DNA of 64,000 bases from Ministeria vibrans ATCC 50519 (Eukaryota > Opisthokonta > Filasterea). Location of the stretch: positions 3,931-67,930 of the forward strand of contig CALSCP010002759.1 in assembly GCA_943704425.1 (NCBI GenBank). The letters run 5' to 3'. The notes beneath the pieces were generated by a model. That model saw only the letters and a program-made list of their open reading frames with translations. It made no database searches and had not been told where the DNA came from. The position numbers and the translations under genes were made by a program. Position 1 is the first letter of the stretch. Each line of letters starts with the position of its first letter. Of this stretch, positions 35,565 to 44,808 are shown in pieces.

Positions 35565-37145
35565 TCACGGGCTCAGCTTGGCAATGCACTCACGAATGAC
35601 ATCGACCGTTGGAAGCGTTTCCTCGTCGACAATGCGACGTATCTCGCTTGTAATGTGAACAGAATCGCCAAGATTGTCAAAGAGTCGACGAATAAACGGC
35701 GAAATGTAGTCGGGATTAAAACGGCACAATCTTCGAAAATCGTCATCGACATGAGAGGGCGCGCACAGCTGCTCAAGGAGACTCTGACGTGCGTGGACAC
35801 TGGTACGGCCCAAATCCATGGCAGTGGTAAATACGGGGAACCAGAGATTCTCAAAGCGGTTTATCTCGTCCATGCTACTGCAGAGATTGTTGAGAACCAT
35901 GTCGTGCTTTGAATTGGGCATGCGTGGATCGGACAGGAGCAACTGAATGCACTGGGCCGTTGACTCCTCGGTGAAGTAGAAGCAAAATTTACTTGGGTTC
36001 TCTTCGCAATGCCATAGCGTCAACTCGTAGACATCATCCAGAAGGTCGCCGAGCAGCTGTGGGTCAAGCGCGTCAAAAGAGAGAGCGAGCGCGAGAGCGC
36101 GGGGAAACTGTTCCCTGGAAGCGCCCTTGATAGCACTGTGCCACAGAGTGGCAGTCTCTTCTGCCGTGAGGTGCGGGCATTGAAATACAATTGATAAAGT
36201 GTCCGTGTAAAAATTGTCATCAAAGTATCGCATGTGCGCCCTATCGGTATCAAGCATAGCATCCAGCTTTGGGGCAGTGGCATAGGGAGACCTCACAAGT
36301 GCGAGGGCGAGATCCTCATGATTGTACTTGATTGCCGACAAGACGCACATTCCAAAGGCGTAGAAGTCGGGAATTTTGCGGTAGCCGAGCTGGTTGTTGT
36401 CGTTGTTGTTGACGTGTGAACCCTGCTGCTCATAATCCTTCCCCGGCTTCCCGTGCTCGAGCAGTGCAAACACGCGTTCTGTGTAGCCCAGGCCGCCTAG
36501 CTGTGCGAGCAAGTATGGGAGCGACGTGCGCCTGCATATTCGCTCGTCGTTTACAAGGACTTCCATAGTGTCCAGCAACCCGCGGAGAATTGGACACGCG
36601 GGAGTGCCGCGGACATGATAGTTGCGACGGATGAGGTAGCGAGTGGAATAAAAGAGCCCGTCGCAGTCGTTGGGCAGGGGGACGTCGAGTTGAAGAAGCA
36701 GGCGGCACGTAAGAGGGAAGAGGCCGCCCGTGTACAGTGGAAAGGTTGGCAGCTTGATTTTACGCAAGCCTGGTCTCACGTGACGCCACGCCGGCTGAGA
36801 GCGGTGGAGAAGACCTTCCAGTGCGAGTGTGGAAGATGCATTGACGCCCCAACAGTAGTGATGAGGCGCACCGATTGAATCAATCTGCGCCACTGTCATC
36901 CACCCTGCCGACCAGACAACGGCGGCATGCCGTCTGCAGGTCAAGGCGAAGTGTCGCGCTGTCTTGGGGTCGAGCAAGGAGACAATCATGAAAATCACGT
37001 CTTCGCTGAGTCGCTCAAACGGGCTGCGCGCTGGCTGTACTGCTTGCCAACCCAGCGGCATGTCTAGTGGCGCACCACTCTCGCGCAAGAGACGCGCGGA
37101 TTCGTCGCGCGGGAAGGAAGATTCGTTGGGGTTGAGCATCGTCAT
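35565..37145 (-). CDS. F-box-like protein
   Basis: Single exon of 526 residues, one of the few intronless genes here. The N-terminus has an F-box-like motif (SPFERLSEDVIFMIVSLLDP, then KTARHFALTCRRHAAVVW), the segment that binds SKP1 in SCF ubiquitin ligases. The remainder is alpha-helical with Leu-rich pairs and no recognisable WD40 or LRR array; it has segments spaced like ankyrin-type or solenoid helices (YLLAQLGGLGYTERVFALLE; MCVLSAIKYNHEDLALALV). A substrate-recruiting role is inferred only from the F-box. The start is taken at the first ATG; a second in-frame Met lies two codons later. Confidence 0.6.
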   Translation of the reverse strand: MTMLNPNESSFPRDESARLLRESGAPLDMPLGWQAVQPARSPFERLSEDVIFMIVSLLDPKTARHFALTCRRHAAVVWSAGWMTVAQIDSIGAPHHYCWGVNASSTLALEGLLHRSQPAWRHVRPGLRKIKLPTFPLYTGGLFPLTCRLLLQLDVPLPNDCDGLFYSTRYLIRRNYHVRGTPACPILRGLLDTMEVLVNDERICRRTSLPYLLAQLGGLGYTERVFALLEHGKPGKDYEQQGSHVNNNDNNQLGYRKIPDFYAFGMCVLSAIKYNHEDLALALVRSPYATAPKLDAMLDTDRAHMRYFDDNFYTDTLSIVFQCPHLTAEETATLWHSAIKGASREQFPRALALALSFDALDPQLLGDLLDDVYELTLWHCEENPSKFCFYFTEESTAQCIQLLLSDPRMPNSKHDMVLNNLCSSMDEINRFENLWFPVFTTAMDLGRTSVHARQSLLEQLCAPSHVDDDFRRLCRFNPDYISPFIRRLFDNLGDSVHITSEIRRIVDEETLPTVDVIRECIAKLSP

Positions 37146-37384
37146 GATGCGCTGTCTGTTTGTTTATAGTGTGTGGTGTGTGCAGTGCTGTGCGTATTGC
37201 CTCGATTCGAGTGTGTGTACAATGCTGTAGATTGTGTAGGCTATAGCTGTCTTTTTGAGAGGGGGGGAGTCGGAGGGAAGAAGAAGAAATCCGACTGATC
37301 TGTCTGATCATAAACGAATTGTTTATTTATTGTCAAACCAAAATTGAAAATTCCCCAAATCCCAATCAAATTTTTTTTTCCGTC

Positions 37385-39032
37385 ATGGAATCTCTGCGCT
37401 TTTCTCTTGCCTGTCCCATTTGTTTCGACCTCTCGTTTGACCCAGGTGAGTGACCTGGTGTCAATGTGTCCCTACAGGCATCACTCAGCGCTGCTTCCTT
37501 CTCTTTTTTATTAATTTTGTTTCCGACCCTCAAAAAAATTGCAAAAAATTGCAAAAAAAAAAAAAAATGCAGTTGTGCTCTCTTCGTGCGGGCACGGCAT
37601 GTGTGGGACCTGTGCGGCATTTGTGGGCTCCCCAAAAGGATCCTGCAACGAACGCCTTGGCCTGGAGCAGCGGCATATCGTCTGTCCGCTCTGTCGCAAA
37701 AAAGGGCTGATTTCACCAAATTTTCCCCTGCGCAACGTCCTGGCATGGTACGCGGCGCAGGAGTGCGGAAAGCAGGAGGATAGTGTTGCTGGTGGGTGCA
37801 GTGAGGTGACCAGCGCGACCACATTGACGACGCTCGTGACGACAGCGACACAAAAATTCGACAACACATCGACCAAGACAGAACACAACGAAGCGCTCGT
37901 GGCCACGACAAGCATTGCTAGTGCTGCCGACAACAGCGGCGATGACACGTGTGATTCAACAACCACAGCCATGCGTCAGACTCCGACGGAGGAAATCGTT
38001 CAGGCGCGTCTCACGTTTGTTTTGGACGAGGGCTTCAAAATTGTGCGGAGAGTTCTGACTGCCGATCGCTGTGTGGGAGTCAAACGCGAGTTCTGCGTCA
38101 GTGTTGCCATTGATAAAACATCAGTGGTTCTTCGGGGAGCCCTTCGAAACATCGCGGCAGCGCGTGAGCGCATCGTTCGCATTGTTCTTGAGATGCAAGA
38201 GCACGCCTCAACGACACACGACACACGACACGACACGACATACGACTCGATCAATCATCCCCTTCCCTTACGTCAGTTACGTGACGTCTTTGATAGCACT
38301 GCTGACTTTGGACCTTTTTCATCACATTTTACATCCCCTCCCTCTCTCTCACCGACTTTTGCGGACCCTGACGACCCAAGGCGGCCAAGATTTCAGCTCT
38401 CGCCCCCCTTCCCTGGCTATTCTCCTTTCTCCTTTCCCACCTCTCCTGGGTTTATAAATTTCCCCTCCCCGACATATCAACCTGTTTCTCCGCCGCATTT
38501 TTCTGTTTTCAATCCACCCAACGTCAACGCACACACTGCCACGCCAGCGCCAGCGCCAGCGACCTTCCGTGAGTCCCAGCTTCGCCTTCGCCGTGCTGCA
38601 GACGATACTTTGTCCCCGCTAGTGGTTTCCTTGCCATCATCGGTGCCAGCGCCGAACTCGCCAAGCAACGCCAGTCCCTCAGCTCCCTCTGAACTCTTCC
38701 TGGCCTCAGGCAGCGCCAACATGAATGGAGTTCCCACGCCGGCCGTCTTGGCCTCACCGCCCCCCCCACCTTATACAACATCCCTCTCAGGCACAAGTCA
38801 CATTGACAGGGATGCTCTCATCCAGTCTGTTGTCGATGCAAGAAGCCATGTCCGCCGAAGTGCCTTCTTCCCCTCTTTACCACGCGACTCCCTTTCCCCG
38901 CCTGTCCTTGCCGCATCCATCCACTTCCGCTCTAGAGCTCGCCAACACGACGCCACCCGACTCTCTACACACTCGACTCGTCGTCGCCGTCGTAGCTCCT
39001 CCCAACCTGCCCCTTCCGACGATCAGCAGTAA
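37385..39032 (+). CDS. RING-finger protein with a KH-like segment
   Basis: Two exons (37385-37445, 37573-39032), 506 residues. An N-terminal C3HC4 RING spans the intron: CPICFDLSFDP, then CGHGMCGTC and CPLCR. After a Thr/Ser-rich linker there is a KH-like segment (EGFKIVRRVLTADRCVGVKR, then VVLRGALRNIAAARERIVRI). The C-terminal 250 residues are Pro/Ser-rich and probably disordered, with Arg-Ser ends (RRRRRSSSQ). A RING plus KH pairing suggests an RNA-binding E3 ligase as in MEX3 proteins, although there the KH domains precede the RING. E3 activity is expected from the intact zinc ligands; RNA binding is speculative. Confidence 0.7.
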
Positions 39033-39098
39033 AATTACATCATTTCATGAAGCTGTATTATATACATACACACTTTCGCATTGGTTTGTTTTGTTTTG

Positions 39099-41918
39099 TT
39101 ACGACGTGTGCTTTGGTGCAAAATCCCTGGCATCTTCATCGCAAAACTTGACAAAACGAGCAAGAGCTGAGAGGAGCGCATCGACGGTCTCATCGACCTG
39201 ATCGCGCGACTTTGAGCCAAAACACAGATCCATTGCGGAAGAGCGGAAGAGCTCGTTTGCGCGTGAGAGTTGAGTGACCTGCTGAGTAGCAAGAGAGGTC
39301 TGCGACGGTGTAATGTGAGTAAAGGAGGCAAAGAAGAGGGTTGCAGAGGCAAAGAGCAGCGCCACGGCCCGGTGAACGTGCTCGGCCGTCACGGCGACCA
39401 CTCGAGCGTCGTCAGAGCCACTGAGGAGGTACAGACCCACACAGATGTCGTCGAGAGACGCACGTAGCCACAGAATGAACGTATCAAAGGAGGATGCTAC
39501 AGAAGCAGTAGTAGTAGAAGTCGCAGTGGAAATAGAGGAGGTGGTGGTGGTAGTGGCGTGTGCGCTGAGGTCGTTCAGAGGAGGAATCGAGGAGAGCCAG
39601 GCGGGTGAAACTCCTGCTAGTCGCGCATGAAGCACTGTTTCACGACCAGAGGACACAGGGAATGTGCGAGAGGTGGAAACTGGCGCGTTAGTAGAGGAAG
39701 TAGTAGTAGTAGTGGCACTGCCTGTTCTCGGGCAAGTGTGCGGAGCAGAAGGAGAGTAAGCCGGGAGAAGAGTGAGGGTGGTTGTTGTGGCCGTTGCTCC
39801 ATCGACTGCTGTTGTTGTCGTTGCAGCTGTTGTTGTTGATGATGACGATGATGATGATGATGATGATGATGATTTGCCGACTGGGTTTGCACCGCGTTCC
39901 TTGAGCGTCTCCTGTTGCCTCAGAGTGAACATGCAGCCAGTGGCCATGTCTACCTTGAGCTGTTCGGCGGTGGGCCGTCTTACGCGCTGCATGCGCATAC
40001 ACCGCCGACTCATCTCCATCAGATCGACCGGAATCGACTCCAATGGAACTGGCGGCATCACATCAATCCCTTGTCCAATCGCTTCCACAATCTCCTCCTC
40101 AGCCAGCGTCTCGTACGGCACTCGCTCCGCAATGAGCTCCAACACAAGCACTCCAAACGCATACACATCACTGGCGCGCGAGTGCCGCGACACTCCTCGT
40201 ACCACCTCGGGACTCTGATAGCGCAGACTCCCCACTGCGCCTGGAGCCCCAACACGCACTACACTGCGCTCCTTCAGATGCAGCAGCCCACAGTCCAGCA
40301 AAACGGCTCGTCCTTTCTCGTCCACCATTACATTGTTTGGCTACACAACAACAAAAAAAACACACACGACACATACAATTAATTATGAGTGTGCGTCACT
40401 CTCACCGTCACACACACATACACACACCACACACACACACCACAAAGACACACCACAAAGACACACCACAAAGACACACCACAAAGACACACCACAAAGA
40501 CACACCACAAAGACACACCACACACACACACCACACACACACACATACACACACACACACATACACACAAAACCAAACACAAAACCAAACACACACATAC
40601 ATACATACACATACACACACATACACACACACACACACACACACAAAACCAAACACACACATACATACATACACACACACACACATACACACACACAAAG
40701 TCTTCACCTTAAGATCACGGTGAAGAACGGGCGGTGAGAGGGCATGAAGATAAACGAGACCCGCAATAATATCGTTCAGAATGACGGCGCGCTTGTTGTC
40801 TTCGCCGATGCGGGGTGCGCGGTCACTGTGCAACAGCGCACCCAGCGACAGCCCACCCACGTAGCGCGGCATGACCACCCGCACCCGCAGCGTCGTGTCG
40901 TCGACCGATAACAGACGCATTGCACAGCCAAAGACTCTGCCCACGTTGGGATGCGATAGCGCCACGAGCCGTCGCACATCGTCAGCGACACGGTCCATCA
41001 GTCCCTTTGCGTTGTGTGCGCGACTCTTGAGCTTCACCTCCTTCACCGCCAACACTTGGCCGTCAAGTGTTCCCTGGAACACCACACCAAACGTCCCTCG
41101 TCCAATGTACTGCGTATCTCCATACACCCACGGTAGCTCCCAGTTCACATCTGTGTCGTTGGTCGCCTGCTCAGCCGGTGCGCCCCCTAAAAAACAAGAT
41201 GATTGTAGTGTCCTCTCGACTTTTTGGTGCACGTTCTGTCTTGTACCTGCTGGACCCGAACGAAACGAACGGCGGCCTCCGTGACCAAGAGGTGCACGTC
41301 GACGACGGTAGCCCGACGCAGCCAGGAGATAGGAGGCGTAGCGGATGTCTTCGCGCACCGTCGCCAGTCGCTCATGATGCAAACTGAGTTCGTGCGCGAG
41401 AAACGTCCGCGTTTGGTCCGCCGGCAGCACCGACTCCTCAAAGAGATTGCACACTTCACGAAGGTACGCTTCAATCGCAAGGAACTGCGCTGAGTGAGAG
41501 CCGTTGCGCAGCAGACGCGAACCGATGGAGAGCGAGCACATATCCTCAATGAGCTTTCGCGCCGCACACAGCGTCACCAGCAGATGCTCCAGGTTCTCCA
41601 CCGCATGCGGGTTCTCGTGGAGGATCTCCCCTACGAGCAGCGTGCGGAAGGCAAGCGCGCGACATTGCGAAAGGTTTCCGCTGAGCAAAGCGAAAAATCA
41701 TAAGTAAAAAGGGGGAAAGAGCGTCTTTCGTTTTTTGCGTACACAACGTGCCCGGCAGCCATGTCAATGTCATCGATGGCAACAAAGATGGCCTGCAGCA
41801 ACTCTTCGTCGAGTTTCTTCGCGTGTGCTGCCGACGCCACATCCGTCTCAGACGATCCTGTCGCTGTCGCTGACGAGGCGGACGCCATCGCCGGCGCGCA
41901 CGACTCCGGCTGTGCCAT
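39099..41918 (-). CDS. TKL-type protein kinase with helical N-terminal and C-terminal regions
   Basis: Four exons on the minus strand: 41743-41918, 41247-41680, 40708-41186, 39099-40340; 776 residues. Residues 1-200 are helical, with a pattern like the four-helix N-terminal bundle of MLKL/TKL kinases (NLEHLLVTLCAARKLIEDMC). Kinase domain at about 225-470: P-loop IGRGTFGVVFQG, AVKEVKLK (Lys), HRDLKPNNVM, then DCG in place of DFG, LRYQSPEVVRG, and DVYAFGVLVLELI. After a Ser/Thr-rich linker encoded by TCA/GTT-type repeats, a second helical domain closes the protein. The start codon could be extended by an upstream exon; the ATG at 41918 is the first clear one. The (CA)n intron 40341-40707 splits the catalytic loop just after HRDLK. 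Confidence 0.8.
40421..40700. repeat. (CA)n minisatellite with CCACAAAGACA cores and CAAAACCAAACAC blocks
   Basis: Six consecutive 13-bp-type CACCACAAAGACA units (about 40439-40520), then CA repeats with CATACATACATA and AAACCAAACAC insertions repeated twice. It lies in the TKL kinase intron. Confidence 0.9.
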
Positions 41919-42100
41919 ATCAACAATGGCCGAGTCCACGCTCGACTCGACTGCACAAAATGATCAAAATGAGTATTGCGATTTGAGTATTGACTAGACA
42001 ATTTCGACAAGTAAGTGTCAAGACAAACGAGATCTTAATTCAGTCACACAACTCACAAGTCACAACACAACTTTTTTCCACTACCACAACCACAACCAGC
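41919..42100. promoter_or_regulatory. 182-bp divergent region between TKL kinase and CTH-like genes
   Basis: Separates the two divergent ATGs. An AG acceptor-like site on the minus strand at about 41953 could mark a 5' UTR exon of the kinase. Promoter function is inferred from position. Confidence 0.35.
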
Positions 42101-42502
42101 ATGCCTCTTCCCGAATTCCCCCACATCAGCACGGACGCCGTCCACGCCGGCCAGGCGCCCGAGCCCGTCACGGGTGCGCTCGTTGTGCCGCTCAGCCTCG
42201 CCACGACGTACGCCCAGTCGTCGCCCGGCCAGCACACCGTAAGCGTGCACTCCCCCCCCTCCCCGTCCGTCCTCTTCCCGCCCGCTGCTCCCCTCTTCGC
42301 TAATCCGCTTCTCTGTCCCCAAACCGAAATATTTTCCATCTGCAAGAAAAACCGACAAGACATCTCATTGGCCAAAATCGCTTCTGCCGCCCCATTGCGC
42401 CACTTCTGCGCCATCCTTGTGCTTCTTGCATTGCCACGTATCTCCTGCCAACCGCACCAACACCAATACCTTTTGTAACCCGTTTTTTTTTGTTTGGCAC
42501 AC

Positions 42503-42534
<32 letters not shown>

Positions 42535-43011
42535 GCCGATCGACACTTTTGCCATACGGCTCTGTTAGTGTGCGCACTTGCCGCAGTAGCAACCGCTCGT
42601 GCATTTGACTCTGATCGTGCGTCGTACCGGTCTGATTTCCGTCTGGGTCGATGTGGCATGAGCGATCAAAAGCGCCACGCTCAAAACGTGACGTTGACAT
42701 CCAATCACTCTCTGCCATGCGCCTGTCCTCCGCATCCCACTCCAGCCTCTTCCTTTGCTCCTCTTGTGCTCTCTCTCTCTCTCTCTCTCTTTCTCTCTGG
42801 CTTTTTCTGTTCTATTTATCTCATTATTCAAACTCTGTGTCCTTTGTGATTGACTCAATAGGGTTTCGAGTACTCGCGCAGTGGCAACCCCACACGCAAT
42901 GCCTACGAGGCATGCGTCGCCAAGCTCGAGAATGGCAAGCACTGCATGGCCTTCGCTTCGGGCCTTGCCGCCACCACGACCATTACGTCCCTTGCTAAGG
43001 CAGTAAGCTCA

Positions 43012-43064
<53 letters not shown>

Positions 43065-44717
43065 ACTCGTTGTCTCTCTTTCTCTATCACTTTGTTCTCT
43101 TTCTTCTCTCTATCACTTTGTTCTCTTTCTTCTCTCTATCACTTTGTTCTCTTTCTTCTCTCTATCACTTTGTTCTCTTTCTTCTCTCTATCACTTTGTT
43201 CTCTTTCTTCTCTCTATCACTTTGTTCTCTTTCTTCTCTCTATCACTTTGTTCTCTTTCTTCTCTCTATCACTTTGTTCTCTTTCTTCTCTCTATCACTT
43301 TGTTCTTCTCCTCTCTGTCACTTCGTTCTTTCTCTCTCCTTTGCTGTTCTTTTTCCCTTCTCTTCTTCTCCTCTCTCACACAGCTACTCATACTGTTGCT
43401 TTAGGGTGAGCACATTCTCAGCATGAGCGACGTGTACGGAGGCACCAACCGACTGTTCCAGAAGATTCTCGCCGAGGTAGGAAACGAAAAAATGGTTGAT
43501 TGTAAAGAAACTCATTTTCTCTTCCTTCGAAGCGCAACGTTGAAGCGTCGTTTGTTGACGCCACCAACCCCGAGCTGTTTGCGAAGGCATTCCGTCCCAA
43601 CACCAAGGTACAGTGTCAATAAGCAAAGACAGGAAAGAAATTTGTCAATTGACAACAACATATTTCAACATAGATTGTGTGGATTGAGACACCCACAAAC
43701 CCTACTCTGCGCATGGTTGACATTGCCAAGATTGTCGAGATCACCCGCAAGCAAAACAAGGGTAAAGCACTTACAAAGCACATACAAAGCACACTGATTT
43801 CTCACTTGTCTCTCTCTCTCTCCTTTTTTGTTGTAGACATTGTCATTGTTGTCGACAACACATTTATGTCGTCGTACTTCCAGCGCCCGCTTGACTTTGG
43901 AGCGGACGTTGTGATGCACTCGGTGTCCAAGTACATGAATGGCCATTCAGATGTCATTGGAGGCATTGCCGTGACCAACAGCGATGCGATCGGCGACCGT
44001 CTGCGCTTCTTGCAGAACGCCATGGGTGGTGTTCCCGCACCGTTTGACTGCTTCATGGTTCTGCGTGGTCTCAAGACCCTCCCGCTGCGCATGAAGCAGC
44101 ACGCCATCAACGCCATGGCTGTCGCCCGTGCCCTTGAGGCCAACCCGCGTGTTGTCGAGGCCATCTACCCCGGTCTTGAGTCGCACCCACAGCACGACAT
44201 TGCCCAGCGTCAGTGCACCGGCTACTCCGGTATGGTCAGCTTCCGTATCGTCGGTGGCCTCGCCGAGGCCACCAAGTTCCTCGAGTCCGTCAAGGTTTTT
44301 GCCCTCGCCGAGTCGCTTGGTGCCGTCGAGTCGCTCGCCGAGCTCCCGTCTATCATGACGCACGCGTCCATCAGCGCCGAAGAGCGTCTCCTGATTGGCG
44401 TCACCGACTCGCTTGTGCGTCTCTCCGTCGGTGTCGAGGACACCCAAGATCTCGTCAACGACGTTGAGCAGGCGCTTCGTGCTGCCGTCAGCGACGAACG
44501 CCTTGCCGAGCTCACTTCATCCGACGCGGCCGCCGTCAGCTCACCCTCCGAGACGGTCACGGCCGCCGCCGGTACTTCCAGCAGCGATGCCAACCCGCGC
44601 CTCGGCCACAACCGCAAGAACGAGTCGTCCATCTCCTTTGGTGGGAACGACAACTCCGAGCGTCCCTCCACCCGCGTTCACCATCCCCCGGGCGGCAAGT
44701 CTAACATCTTCTTCTGA
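42101..44717 (+). CDS. cystathionine gamma-lyase-type PLP enzyme with a C-terminal PPGG tail
   Basis: Six exons: 42101-42238, 42862-43002, 43405-43476, 43533-43607, 43674-43761, 43837-44717; 464 residues, about 60 longer than human CTH. Cys/Met metabolism PLP domain: TDAVHAGQAPEPVTGALVVP, FEYSRSGNPTRNAYE, MAFASGLAATTTI, ETPTNPTLRMVDIA, VVDNTFMSSYFQRPLDFGAD, SVSKYMNGHSDVIGG (the Lys of SxSKY binds PLP), and SLGAVESLAELPSIMTH with RLSVGVED. CTH cleaves cystathionine to cysteine in reverse transsulfuration; cystathionine gamma-synthase or beta-lyase activity is not excluded. Beyond the normal end there is a Ser/Ala-rich tail with SSISFGG and RPSTRVHHPPGGKSNIFF at the C-terminus, resembling the Jupiter/HN1 (JPT) motif. 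Introns 1 and 2 hold long simple repeats. Confidence 0.9.
43015..43320 (+). repeat. (CA)n followed by nine perfect 26-bp tandem units
   Basis: In intron 2 of the CTH-like gene, a ~48-bp CA run is followed by a 26-bp unit containing CTCTATCACTTTGTTCTC. Unit starts (TATCAC) fall at 43085, 43111, 43137, 43163, 43189, 43215, 43241, 43267 and 43293, with no change in length, then a diverged unit (CTGTCACTTCGTTC). The homogeneity suggests recent expansion. Confidence 0.95.
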
Positions 44718-44808
44718 TCCTTTTGTTTTAAGTGCAATTGCATTCCATATATCCTCTTGAGAAAAAATGTTTTTCATCGATTTCATTGTTACGACAAATT
44801 TTTTTGTA

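Noticed and set aside
43081-43320. Regular direct repeats that could suggest a CRISPR-like array
   Set aside because: Units are contiguous with no unique spacers, inside an intron of a eukaryotic gene.
43070-43426. 118-codon ORF of repeated Leu/Phe/Ser blocks
   Set aside because: It is the 26-bp intronic minisatellite read in frame; 26 is not a multiple of three, so all frames stay open by composition.
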